This document shows positions 1 through 8,933 of a stretch of DNA of 64,000 nt, piece by piece (positions within the stretch are counted from its first letter, which is position 1; every line of letters begins with the position of its first letter). The stretch spans positions 1 to 64,000 of the forward strand of contig NZ_JBFHIT010000010.1 in the NCBI RefSeq assembly GCF_041596335.1, in the 5' to 3' direction. Origin of the DNA: Mangrovibacterium sp041596335 (lineage in GTDB: Bacteria > Bacteroidota > Bacteroidia > Bacteroidales > Prolixibacteraceae). A model generated the notes under the pieces. The model was not told the origin of the DNA. It saw nothing but the letters and a program-made list of their open reading frames with translations, and ran no database searches. The position numbers were made by a program, and so were the translations under genes.

Positions 1-30
1 ATCGTGCGGGTTCAAGTCCCGCTCCGGGTA
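1..30 (+). tRNA. tRNA-Leu, 3' end only (cut by window edge)
   Basis: The T-arm is visible (stem GCGGG/CCCGC around the loop TTCAAGT, bases 6-22), followed by the 3' acceptor strand TCCGGGT and discriminator A. The anticodon lies outside the window. The preceding bases ATCGT look like the end of a long class II variable arm, and the acceptor and T-arm resemble Bacteroidota tRNA-Leu, so the amino acid is an inference. It stands 23 bases ahead of a tRNA-Gly, probably in one transcript. Confidence 0.7.
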
Positions 31-53
31 CTTTTTTTATTAAAATATTGTTT

Positions 54-126
<73 letters not shown>

Positions 127-135
127 CATTAAGTT

Positions 136-170
136 AAAAGCACTTCAAATTATTGATGTGCTTTTTTTTT
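136..170 (+). terminator. Rho-independent terminator after tRNA-Gly
   Basis: AAAAGCAC pairs with GTGCTTTT, and the stem can be extended by TCAA/TTGA after one mismatch. A run of nine T follows. It sits 10 bases after the tRNA-Gly end. Confidence 0.8.
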
Positions 171-532
171 GTCATTAAATCACGGGTGTTCGGCACAACG
201 TAGTTGTGTGAAATTGTCATTAAACGGCTGGTTTGGAATCGCTTGTAGGAATGGTTGAGCGTTTTGGATTCAATTTTTTGAAAAGGCAAATTTAAAATCA
301 ATCGTCGCTGAGGGGTGGAAAATAGTAGTTTTATTTTCAGTTCGAATAATCGAAGTAATATAAAACTTGTCCTGTGAACTTTATATATGAAAATATTTAG
401 TTAATGTCAACTATATATGACTGATGTGCAACAGTCCGTTTTTTTCTTTTGAAATGTTAGGATAATAGCTGTGATGTTCATAAATTTAGAACTTGTGTGC
501 AAAAAGATTCGTGTAATTTAAAAAGGAGAAAA
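171..532. other. Intergenic stretch before the repeat-protein gene; no gene seen
   Basis: About 360 A+T-rich bases with no convincing reading frame, RNA fold or full TTTG/TAnnTTTG promoter pair. Only the last bases carry a clear signal, the AAAGGAGA ribosome-binding site at 521-529 for the gene starting at 533. Confidence 0.5.
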
Positions 533-3500
533 ATGACTAAACTTTTACCTGATTTTTTCTTTACTAAGAAAAAGTACCCTTCCCTAGGTGGAATTTGGGG
601 TATATTCATCATCTTTCTATTTTTTCAGTTTAGTGCAAATGCTGCATCAACCCGAACTGGGTTGGAAGAGACAATTGATAATCCTCCTCCGGTTGCTATA
701 TGTAAAAATATTACGATCTATCTGGATGCCAGTGGAAAGGCAAGCATTACTCCGGAAGATATTGATGACGGATCGTATGATGAGGGCGGACCAGTCATCC
801 TGTTTGTCGACATCGATAGCTTTGATTGTGACGATGCCGGTGATAATACCGTACGACTAATTGTGGCAGCAGCAGATGAAAATGACGACGGACTCGGGCT
901 TTGTTTTGCCACGGTTCGGGTGATGGAATCTGACGCACCGGTACCTGATGCAACAAGTTTGCCGGATATCACAGCTGAATGTGAAGTAACCGAGGCCGAT
1001 TTGACAATACCAACGGCAACCGACGTGTGTGCTGGTGATGTAAGCGTTACTCATGATGGGGTTTTTCCAATTACAAGTCAGGGAACAACTGTGATCACTT
1101 GGACGTTTGAAGATAAGGTTGGCAATACGGCTACTCAAACACAGAATGTGGTTATTCAGGATGTCACTCCGCCGGTTCCTGATATGGAGAGTCTGGTAGA
1201 CATTATCGGTGAATGTGAAGTGCTGGAAGCAGATTTGTCAATACCCTCTGCTACGGATAATTGTTCCGGAATGGTAACTGTAACTCATGATGGTGTTTTT
1301 CCCATTACAGCCAAGGGTACTACTGTGCTAACCTGGACTTATGATGATGGAAATGGCAATCAGTCAATACAAACGCAGAATGTGATTATTGAAGATACGA
1401 CGCCGCCAACGCCCGATGTGGCAACTTTAGCCGATATTACTGACCAGTGCCAGGTGCTGGAAAGTGACTTAACAGAGCCAACAGCGACTGATAATTGTGC
1501 AGGAATAGTAACTGTAACAAATGATGCTTCTTTCCCGATTACCACTGGTGGAACGACGATCATTACCTGGAGTTATACCGACGGGAGTGGCAACACATCA
1601 ACACAAACACAAAATGTCGTAATTGAAGACATTACGGTGCCTGTCCCCGATGCGGCTAGTTTGACAGATATTACTACTGAATGTGAAGTGACGGCTTCTG
1701 ATATTTCAGAACCAACCGCGACTGATAATTGTACCGGACTTGTTACGGGAGTGCCTGATGTTGCATTCCCGATTACAACAAAAGGTACAACAGTAATCAC
1801 CTGGACTTTTAGCGACTTGGCTGGAAATAGCGCAATTCAAACACAAAATATTGTTATCGAAGATACTACAGCTCCTGTTCCTGATGCTGCTGGCTTAGAA
1901 GATATCACTGCTGTATGCGAAGTAGCAGCTTCTGATGTAGCAGTACCTACGGCAACTGATAACTGCTCGGGGTCTGTTGACGCAACACCAGATATTACCT
2001 TCCCAATCACAACACAGGGGACAACATTAATTACCTGGACCTTCACCGATGATGCAGGTAATAGCACAACGCAAACACAAAATGTAGTTATTGAGGATGT
2101 TACTCCTCCGGTGCCTGATGTGGCTGACTTGGCTGATGTTACCGGTGAATGCGAAATCACAGCTGATGATCTCGCTGTTCCATCAGCAACGGATAATTGT
2201 GCAGGCCCCATAGCGGTAACTAACGATGCTTCGTTCCCAATTGCAACTAGCGGAACAACGGTTATTACCTGGACGTACACTGATGTTGCGGGAAACAGCA
2301 CTACACAGACACAGAATGTCATTATTGAAGATACAACGCCACCTGTTCCGGATGCCGAAAGTTTGGCTGATGTTAATGCCGAATGTGAAGTAACCGGAGC
2401 TGATTTGGTTGAACCAACAGCGACTGATAATTGTGCCGGAACAGTGACTGTAACCAATGATGGTGTTTTTCCAATCACAACGGCCGGAACAACGCTAATT
2501 AACTGGACGTTTGAAGATGCAAGTGGCAACAAAGCAATGCAAACACAAAACGTTGTGATTGAAGATGTGTCAGCACCAGTGGCTGATGCGGGAAGTTTAT
2601 CGGATGTCACCGCTGAATGTGAAGTCTCCGCGTCTGATGTTGTCGCTCCAACGGCGACTGACAATTGTATCGGAACTGTAACTGGAGTGCCTGATGTTGC
2701 ATTCCCGATTACAACTTCAGGCACTACTGTCATTACCTGGACCTACAGCGATGCGTCGGGGAACAGTGCAACGCAAACACAAAATGTGGTTATTGAAGAT
2801 GTTACGGCTCCTGTAGCCGATGCAGTTAGCCTGCCGGATATTGCTGCTGAATGTGAAGTGATGGCTTCCGATGTTACAGTGCCAACAGCGACTGATAATT
2901 GTGCCGGAACTGTTACGGGAGTGTCTGATGTTGCATTCCCAATTACAGATCAGGGGACTACCATAATTACCTGGACCTACAGCGATGAAGCAGGCAATAG
3001 TACAACACAAACACAAAGCGTAGTGATAGAGGATACGACCCCTCCTGTTGCCGACGCGGAAAGTTTAACCGATATTTCAGCTCAATGTGAAGTGGAAGCT
3101 TCCGATGTAATGGCACCAACGGCTACGGATAATTGCTCCGGTTCAGTAATCGGAATGCCAGATGTAACCTTCCCGATTTCGACGAAAGGGACAACGGTAA
3201 TTACCTGGACTTATAGTGATGCCGTTGGTAATAGCTCAACTCAGATGCAAAACATTGTAATTGAGGATACTACTGCGCCTGTGCCTGATGCAGAGGTGTT
3301 GGCAGATGTTACTGCTCAGTGCGAAATAGTTGCTTCGGATGTTATTGCTCCAACTGCAACTGATAATTGCGGCGGAACAGTAGTTGTAACGAATGATGCG
3401 ATTTTTCCAATTACAGCAAAAGGCACAACAGTTATTACCTGGACTTACACTGATGAAGACGGTAACAGCTCAACACAAACACAAAATGCAGTCATTGAAG

Positions 3501-5233
3501 ATAGCTCTGCGCCGGTTGCCGATGCGGAAAGTTTGGCAGATGTTACTGATGAATGTGAGGTAACCGAATTGGATTTGGTTGTACCGACAGCTACCGATAA
3601 TTGCGACGAAACAGTGACTGTGACGCATGATGGTGTCTTTCCGATCACAGCTCAGGGAACGACTGTAATTACCTGGACGTTTGAAGATGCAAGTGGGAAC
3701 ACATCAACACAAATGCAAAATGTAGTAATCGAGGATGTTACCGTGCCCGTTGCGGATTTGGCAAGTTTGCCTGATGTTGTAGCGCAATGTGAGGTTTCAG
3801 CTGCAGATTTGGTGGCGCCAACAGCAACCGATAATTGTTTAGGACCAGTTACGGTAACAAACGATGGCGTTTTCCCAATTAATACTTCAGGAACAACAGT
3901 TATTACATGGACATACGAAGATGCTGCCGGCAATAAAGCCACTCAAACACAGAATATTCAAATTGAAGACTCACCGATTGTCGGAGTAACCATGGCCGAT
4001 GGAAACTATACCTACGACGGTAGTTCGCACAGTTTGGCTGTCGATGGCTTGCCGGAAGGAGTTACGGTCACTTATCTGAACAACGACCAAACAGAGGCCG
4101 GCACCTATGAAGTTGTAGCGACCTTAAACGCTGAAGCGTCCAGCTGTTCTCAGGTGGAATTGAAAGCTAACCTGACGATCGACAAGGCTGAACAGACGAT
4201 TACTTTTGATGAGATTCCAGTCCAACATCTGGAAACTGATCCTGATTTTAGCCTATCGGCAACAGCCAGCTCGGGCTTGCCTGTTACTTTTACCTATACT
4301 TACACCGCATCCACAGCTCCTGTCGAGATCGATGCCGACGGAAATGTAACTGTATTGACTTCCGGAGTAGTTGAAATCACTGCTTCACAAGCAGGAAATG
4401 ATAATTATCTGCCGGCAGAATCAGTTGTTCGTGTGTTGACGATTCAAAGTTCAGATGCATCGATCCATGAAATCACCATCAACGGGAATACAACGATTGA
4501 GCCAGGGAACGCGATTTCATACGTGATGGATTGTGGAGACAACATGGAGGAAGTAGAAGTTTCCTTCACAACAGAGACGAACGCAACAGTTAATATCGCT
4601 CACGAATTTGTGATTGATGTAACTAATACAGGAACGTACAAGAAGACTATTGTAGTAACCTCAGAAGATGGTACACAAACAGAAACCTACGTGTTAACCG
4701 TTCAAAAGCCTTATAACTTCCTGGATCCTGATGGTATCATTATTCAGAAGTATAATAACGTTTTACTGGTCAATAACAACTCGGACAACAACGGTGGATA
4801 TAGGTTTAAGAGTTTCGCGTGGTATATCAACGGAAAGCTAGTCGGCACAAATCAGTATTATTCTGCCGGTGAGAATGCAAGCAATACGTTGAATGCAAAC
4901 GCGGAATACTACGCCATCCTGACGGCAGAGAACGGCGATGTATATCGAACCTGTGATTTTAGTGTTACGTTAGACGCCGGTTTTAGTATTATGGTTTCAC
5001 CAAATCCGGCAGAAGCAGGAAAGACGATTGATGTGATTACTACATATACGACAGAAATGTTAGAGAATATGAAGATAAAGGTTACCAACCTATATGGATC
5101 CGTAGTGTTGCTCGAAGAGGTGAAAACCAATGAAAATCATCTCAGTTTGCCTTCATCGCTTAGCCCGGGTACCTATGTAGTGACAACCAATGCCGAAGGG
5201 GTTGAGTTGAGCTCAAAAATTATTATCAAATAA
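533..5233 (+). CDS. Giant T9SS-secreted surface protein with 13 HYR-like repeats
   Basis: Probable cell-surface or secreted adhesin-like protein of 1566 residues. The ATG at 533 is preferred over an in-frame GTG at 497 because AAAGGAGA lies just upstream of it. Residues 1-38 form a signal peptide (hydrophobic core, then SANA). Residues 134-1147 hold 13 tandem repeats of 78 residues resembling HYR/Ig-like domains, each with PVxD near its start, a Cys in (E/Q)C(E/Q)V, a second Cys in TDNC, and TTVITWTY. An MBG-like region follows (about 1148-1225), then an Ig-like segment (to about 1305), a cadherin-like beta-sandwich (about 1306-1393), and a C-terminal T9SS type A sorting domain (about 1485-1566; SPNPAEAGKT near its start, ending SSKIIIK). 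Export by T9SS is inferred from that domain. An outer-membrane barrel gene follows after 42 bases and is probably co-transcribed. The ligand is unknown. Confidence 0.9.
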   Translation: MTKLLPDFFFTKKKYPSLGGIWGIFIIFLFFQFSANAASTRTGLEETIDNPPPVAICKNITIYLDASGKASITPEDIDDGSYDEGGPVILFVDIDSFDCDDAGDNTVRLIVAAADENDDGLGLCFATVRVMESDAPVPDATSLPDITAECEVTEADLTIPTATDVCAGDVSVTHDGVFPITSQGTTVITWTFEDKVGNTATQTQNVVIQDVTPPVPDMESLVDIIGECEVLEADLSIPSATDNCSGMVTVTHDGVFPITAKGTTVLTWTYDDGNGNQSIQTQNVIIEDTTPPTPDVATLADITDQCQVLESDLTEPTATDNCAGIVTVTNDASFPITTGGTTIITWSYTDGSGNTSTQTQNVVIEDITVPVPDAASLTDITTECEVTASDISEPTATDNCTGLVTGVPDVAFPITTKGTTVITWTFSDLAGNSAIQTQNIVIEDTTAPVPDAAGLEDITAVCEVAASDVAVPTATDNCSGSVDATPDITFPITTQGTTLITWTFTDDAGNSTTQTQNVVIEDVTPPVPDVADLADVTGECEITADDLAVPSATDNCAGPIAVTNDASFPIATSGTTVITWTYTDVAGNSTTQTQNVIIEDTTPPVPDAESLADVNAECEVTGADLVEPTATDNCAGTVTVTNDGVFPITTAGTTLINWTFEDASGNKAMQTQNVVIEDVSAPVADAGSLSDVTAECEVSASDVVAPTATDNCIGTVTGVPDVAFPITTSGTTVITWTYSDASGNSATQTQNVVIEDVTAPVADAVSLPDIAAECEVMASDVTVPTATDNCAGTVTGVSDVAFPITDQGTTIITWTYSDEAGNSTTQTQSVVIEDTTPPVADAESLTDISAQCEVEASDVMAPTATDNCSGSVIGMPDVTFPISTKGTTVITWTYSDAVGNSSTQMQNIVIEDTTAPVPDAEVLADVTAQCEIVASDVIAPTATDNCGGTVVVTNDAIFPITAKGTTVITWTYTDEDGNSSTQTQNAVIEDSSAPVADAESLADVTDECEVTELDLVVPTATDNCDETVTVTHDGVFPITAQGTTVITWTFEDASGNTSTQMQNVVIEDVTVPVADLASLPDVVAQCEVSAADLVAPTATDNCLGPVTVTNDGVFPINTSGTTVITWTYEDAAGNKATQTQNIQIEDSPIVGVTMADGNYTYDGSSHSLAVDGLPEGVTVTYLNNDQTEAGTYEVVATLNAEASSCSQVELKANLTIDKAEQTITFDEIPVQHLETDPDFSLSATASSGLPVTFTYTYTASTAPVEIDADGNVTVLTSGVVEITASQAGNDNYLPAESVVRVLTIQSSDASIHEITINGNTTIEPGNAISYVMDCGDNMEEVEVSFTTETNATVNIAHEFVIDVTNTGTYKKTIVVTSEDGTQTETYVLTVQKPYNFLDPDGIIIQKYNNVLLVNNNSDNNGGYRFKSFAWYINGKLVGTNQYYSAGENASNTLNANAEYYAILTAENGDVYRTCDFSVTLDAGFSIMVSPNPAEAGKTIDVITTYTTEMLENMKIKVTNLYGSVVLLEEVKTNENHLSLPSSLSPGTYVVTTNAEGVELSSKIIIK
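932..3973 (+). repeat. 13 in-frame tandem repeats of 234 bp
   Basis: Thirteen consecutive 78-codon units lie inside the surface-protein gene, with unit starts at 932, 1166 and every 234 bases after. Every unit keeps two cysteines about 20 residues apart and the TWT(Y/F) core. Some units share nearly identical DNA, for example the GVPDVAFPITT coding stretch in units 4 and 8, which would favour recombination between units. The spacing shows direct domain duplication, not a CRISPR or satellite. Confidence 0.92.
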
Positions 5234-5275
5234 TCAATGGCTCAATTTCAGTGTATTTAAAAACAAAAAACAAAA

Positions 5276-6178
5276 ATGATGAATATGAACCGACTTAACC
5301 GTTACAAACATATTATATTGAGTGGAGTCCTGTTAATTGCAAGCATGGGGCTCAGTGCTCAGTCAGAAAACCTTGGTAGCCGTGAATTCTCCTTTTACGT
5401 CAATGGGGCTTTTTCATACTTAAACTATCAACTGAATCATGATGAAGGAGATCGAAGTGGTCGAGGGGGCGTTGGTTTTGGGCTTCAGTATGCCTATTAT
5501 TTAAATAGTCATTGGAGCGTATCGGCAGGGCTTGAAGTTCAGCAATATCGTTCGCAGGTGGTGTTCGACGATTTTACCGGCAGTTACCAAACAACCGATA
5601 TTGAAGGCGAAAGTTTTGAGTTTCGCTATTCGGCAGCTACGTACAGGGAGAGACAAAGTGTTACCCTATTGAATGTACCTGTTCGGATACAATACGAACG
5701 CGGATCTGATGATCTAAAGTTTTATGCTTCAGGAGGATTGGCGATGGGATTACCGATAAGAGGGATTTTTAAAACGACGGCCTTCGATTTAAATACATCG
5801 GCGTATTTCCCTCAGTGGGATGCCTTACTGACCAGCCCTAAGTTTATGGGTTTTGGAAGTTGGGGATTTCAGAAAAGCGGGAAGCAAGATCTGGATGTTA
5901 GAAGTAGCTATGCGTTTTTGTTGGAGGCAGGGGTGAAAAAGAACCTGAAAGAAAAACGAAATCTGTATGTGGGTATATTCGCGAATATACCATTTAATAG
6001 CGTTGTGAAAACTGCTGAAACTACCGGTTCGTTGATCTCATACAATGCGGCTCAACCAACGAAATTGACCTACAATACTGTTCTGGAATCATCTCCCGGA
6101 GGTGAAGGCAGCACGTATGCCGGACACATGAAAACAATTGGTCTCGGGTTGAAACTCCGATATGCATTCGCTTTATAG
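5276..6178 (+). CDS. Outer-membrane beta-barrel protein
   Basis: A 300-residue protein with a signal peptide (hydrophobic segment around residues 13-26, cleavage likely near GLSAQ). Alternating amphipathic strands follow, and the chain ends in an aromatic-rich strand finishing LRYAFAL, typical of Bacteroidota outer-membrane barrels of the OMP_b-brl type. No catalytic motif is seen. It begins 42 bases after the giant T9SS repeat protein and ends at a strong terminator, so the two probably form an operon. A role as outer-membrane anchor or partner for the repeat protein is an inference by analogy with adhesin/OMP pairs. It does not look like a clear PorP/SprF member. Confidence 0.8.
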   Translation: MMNMNRLNRYKHIILSGVLLIASMGLSAQSENLGSREFSFYVNGAFSYLNYQLNHDEGDRSGRGGVGFGLQYAYYLNSHWSVSAGLEVQQYRSQVVFDDFTGSYQTTDIEGESFEFRYSAATYRERQSVTLLNVPVRIQYERGSDDLKFYASGGLAMGLPIRGIFKTTAFDLNTSAYFPQWDALLTSPKFMGFGSWGFQKSGKQDLDVRSSYAFLLEAGVKKNLKEKRNLYVGIFANIPFNSVVKTAETTGSLISYNAAQPTKLTYNTVLESSPGGEGSTYAGHMKTIGLGLKLRYAFAL

Positions 6179-6206
6179 TTTATATAATTAGAAAAATAAT
6201 ATCGTG

Positions 6207-6244
6207 AAAAAGGCAAATCCACATATGAGGATTTGCCTTTTTTG
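6207..6244 (+). terminator. Strong rho-independent terminator (probably bidirectional)
   Basis: AAAAAGGCAAATCC pairs with GGATTTGCCTTTTT around an eight-base loop, with T-runs on both strands. It ends the repeat-protein/OMP operon and may also serve the minus-strand lipoprotein gene that ends at 6327. Confidence 0.9.
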
Positions 6245-6326
6245 TCAACTGACTTTCCGAAACTGCATTCAGCGTCAGGTTTCCTTAAATAGGGTGAACG
6301 TTTCTACGTGTTGATCTTCTTTCAAA

Positions 6327-6869
6327 CTAGTTGAGACCTGTTGTTGTGTCAATTTGAATCTTTTGGATCGCAGTATCTGACGTTTTCATGGCTTTCATCA
6401 CCGAATTGTAGTCGCTGATATCAACGGATTTGTTTTGTGCTAATTCGGACGGAATGACTGCAATCCGGAAAATTTGATCTTGAAGATAATCTGAAGACAG
6501 TAGTGCCGGCTCAATTGTTCCGTCAATAAATATTTGTAAATCGCCCAATGTGTAATCGAAGTTATAATGGAGCACGCCTTCGTTGAAGAATACAGACTGT
6601 GGAAGGGCTCGCCAAACATCCAGTCCTTCTGTAACTTCCCAAAGGATGTATATCATAACAACATCGCCGTCGTAAACGGTAAAACTGCTTGGGAATTCGT
6701 AGTAGAGCAGGTAGTCATTCGATGCGCTAAAAGTTCCTTCGATTTCGAAAGTGGTTCCCAAAATGTCATAGCCATCTTCTCCGGGAATCCCTTGTGGGCC
6801 CTGGTCGCCTTCGCAGGATGTGAATAAGGCAGTTGCAATGATTAGTAAAAAAAGAGTAAATGTTTTCAT
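6327..6869 (-). CDS. Small lipoprotein with a collagen-like Gly-X-Y segment
   Basis: A 180-residue protein read from the ATG at 6869; a longer frame upstream lacks a signal peptide. Residues 1-19 are a lipoprotein signal ending in the lipobox LFTSC, so the mature protein should be lipid-anchored. Directly after the Cys comes a short Gly-X-Y stretch, GDQGPQGIPGEDGYD. The rest is predicted beta-rich and has no motif I recognise. Similar short lipoproteins with one brief collagen-like patch are common in Bacteroidota and have no established function. It precedes a thioesterase gene on the same strand but is separated by about 100 bases. Confidence 0.75.
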   Translation of the reverse strand: MKTFTLFLLIIATALFTSCEGDQGPQGIPGEDGYDILGTTFEIEGTFSASNDYLLYYEFPSSFTVYDGDVVMIYILWEVTEGLDVWRALPQSVFFNEGVLHYNFDYTLGDLQIFIDGTIEPALLSSDYLQDQIFRIAVIPSELAQNKSVDISDYNSVMKAMKTSDTAIQKIQIDTTTGLN

Positions 6870-6967
6870 GTGCTTATGGTTTTGGTTTGTATTATTTATG
6901 TTTGGTGTCACACAAGATCTGTGCCGAATGTGTTTCATGTTCAGCTATGAAACAGTAGAACTAACTT

Positions 6968-7402
6968 TTAGGAATAGGCGAGTTGGCCGTTTTTTCGGCT
7001 ATACAGATCAAAAGCATCTGCTAATGACTGCGCAAATACTGGTCGGCCGGTTTGCGAACTAATTGTGGTTGTAATCACTTTTCCTTTCAATATAAGTCGC
7101 ATGTCCGACAGACGGTAGATATCCTGAAGAAAGATGAATTTCAGTTTGCCTTCACGAACGACGTTTAATTTGCAAACAAATTGGTCACCGCTTTTTAGCG
7201 GAAGTTTATAGTCGATTTCAACCCGAAACACAACTGCGTCAATTCCTTCATTATGCATTTTTGCGAAATTAAGCCCAATATGTTCCAGAAATTCATGGCG
7301 GGTATGTTCCAGATAATTTTGGTAGACCGAGTTGTTCACAATTCCCTGCAAATCGCACTCGTAATCACGCACCTTGAAAGGTAATTCAAAAATATAGTCC
7401 AT
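6968..7402 (-). CDS. Acyl-CoA thioesterase, hotdog fold (4HBT/YbgC type)
   Basis: A 144-residue protein of the usual 4-hydroxybenzoyl-CoA thioesterase size. The N-terminus has the family signature RDYECDLQGIVNNSVYQNYLEH, in which the Asp before the GIVNN segment corresponds to the catalytic Asp of YbgC-like enzymes. The central beta-sheet region is typical of hotdog proteins. It would hydrolyse acyl-CoA thioesters in the cytoplasm; the substrate cannot be told. A -7-like box TACCTTTG on the minus strand at 7437-7444 gives a short leader, though no good -33 element is seen. Confidence 0.85.
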   Translation of the reverse strand: MDYIFELPFKVRDYECDLQGIVNNSVYQNYLEHTRHEFLEHIGLNFAKMHNEGIDAVVFRVEIDYKLPLKSGDQFVCKLNVVREGKLKFIFLQDIYRLSDMRLILKGKVITTTISSQTGRPVFAQSLADAFDLYSRKNGQLAYS

Positions 7403-7734
7403 TTTTTATTGTTGCTAATTTTCGGACAAAGGTAGAGAATTCTCTGTGAACAGCATGGAAATGAATTTACAGCATAGCCGATGTTTATTACAAGCTGATT
7501 GCTGTTTTGCCAAGAAAAGTAAAGCCTTTTTCTTTTTCAGTTTTTTATGCGTATGGAGTAAGTCGATTTCCATAACATGACGGATTTGTGTCTGGATAAT
7601 TCACAATTCCAATTGCGGAAATCACTAAATTAGATGGAGCTTCCGGTTTGTCGGAACCGGACTTAGAGCGAATATTGTACATGTCGGTTGATGGGCGCCG
7701 ATAAATGCACTCAAATTCATTAAAACCTGATCGG
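7403..7734. other. Intergenic region between divergent genes
   Basis: It holds the -7-like TACCTTTG (minus, 7437-7444) of the thioesterase gene and an inverted repeat TCCGGTT-6-AACCGGA at 7642-7661 upstream of the membrane-protein gene. The repeat could be an operator or just a hairpin. No gene is seen. Confidence 0.4.
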
Positions 7735-8802
7735 ATGAATAAAATTAAATGGCTGATTATTTTACCGGGAGTTCTTTTAATTCCTCAAGTGAGTTGGGCC
7801 AACGCCGGTACAGCGCTTATGTGGATGCCCGTTCTGCAAATGCTTTTCGGTAATATTCTTATTGGGGTGGTCGAAGGTTTGGCAGTTGCCTTGCTTTTTA
7901 AGCTAAAATGGGTGCGTTCAGTGCTGATCATGATTGGAGCCAATTATGCTTCGTGGATTTTGGGAAACACACTTGTTTTCTGGGGGCAGGAGCTATTGGT
8001 TGATTCACTGTTTCGTTTGAAAGGTGTTTTCGTAGCTTGGATCTTCAGTTTAGTGGGACTCTATCTGATGACTGTCGTTGTAGAATGGCCTTTTGTCAAT
8101 TTGATCTTTGCAAAGGAAAAAAGGAACCGGAATCGATCCTTGAAGGTGGCCGGTATTATTAATGTGTTTTCCTATTCCGCAATGATTCTCCTTTACCTCA
8201 GTGTCAGTAAGTATAGTTTATTCACCGAATTGGAGGTCAATCAGTCATTGTTGAAAAAGAACTATCCGTTTGAGTTGTACCTGGAACGAGATGGGGAAAT
8301 CATAAGTGGAACCGTCGCAGATCCTTTTTTAGGGCAGCGGGTTTACCAAATTCCTAAGGATCATCCGGATGATCGTATTTTCCTGAAAGAAAATGAAAAA
8401 AGCGGCAATGTAGATTTACTTTGTGGAAAGAAATATTTAAACAGCAATCAGGTAATTGTTGAATCGTTTATTGCTGCCGATGACAAAGTGTATTACCCGG
8501 TTCTGACTGATTCGTATTCCTTGGTTGATGTCGATTTTCGGGATCCCGCAATCAGGCATTGGAAAGTTTCCGGTGGAGGATGGGCTGTTCAGGGGTTGAC
8601 TATAGATCAGGGAAATGAAGTGGCAATGAACTATGCATTTGAAGTTCCCTGGATGTTTTGGGCATTTCGGGAAGTAGCAATATTAAGCGACGATGAGCTT
8701 CTTTGTTATATCGGTGGTCGGGTAATTCTTCTCAATAAAAATAGTCAGGAAATTGCTTATGTTACCCGTGCCGACCATTACACGATCCGACGGTTGCAAT
8801 AA
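7735..8802 (+). CDS. Unknown membrane protein, multi-TM N-terminus and soluble C-terminus
   Basis: A 355-residue protein of no recognised family. The ATG at 7735 gives a hydrophobic leader resembling a signal peptide (ending near SWANAGT); an ATG ten codons upstream at 7705 is also possible. About four further membrane segments follow up to residue 165: residues 30-50, 60-80, 95-120 and 140-165. The last ~190 residues are hydrophilic, contain few cysteines, and are likely a periplasmic or cytoplasmic beta-rich domain. No catalytic motif is visible. The gene stands alone between a divergent thioesterase and a convergent aldo/keto reductase. I cannot assign a function. Confidence 0.7.
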   Translation: MNKIKWLIILPGVLLIPQVSWANAGTALMWMPVLQMLFGNILIGVVEGLAVALLFKLKWVRSVLIMIGANYASWILGNTLVFWGQELLVDSLFRLKGVFVAWIFSLVGLYLMTVVVEWPFVNLIFAKEKRNRNRSLKVAGIINVFSYSAMILLYLSVSKYSLFTELEVNQSLLKKNYPFELYLERDGEIISGTVADPFLGQRVYQIPKDHPDDRIFLKENEKSGNVDLLCGKKYLNSNQVIVESFIAADDKVYYPVLTDSYSLVDVDFRDPAIRHWKVSGGGWAVQGLTIDQGNEVAMNYAFEVPWMFWAFREVAILSDDELLCYIGGRVILLNKNSQEIAYVTRADHYTIRRLQ

Positions 8803-8933
8803 CACCCCGGAAGAACAGGAATTTGTTGGATTCTTTCTGCAATATTTGCTTCGTTATTAAGCCTAACAGGCAGGTATACAGCTTGATGTGTATGAATTCG
8901 AACAGTCGGAAAAAATAAGCTCTTTGCAACGGT

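Noticed and set aside
1837..2733. A 298-codon open frame on the minus strand inside the repeat protein gene
   Set aside because: It mirrors the tandem repeats of the plus-strand gene; its sequence is a low-complexity, repeated Ser/Val/Thr pattern with no start signal. It is a by-product of codon bias in the repeats.
932..3973. Possible CRISPR-like or satellite array
   Set aside because: The period of 234 bases is a multiple of three, the units are all coding and diverged, and there are no short identical repeats with unique spacers.
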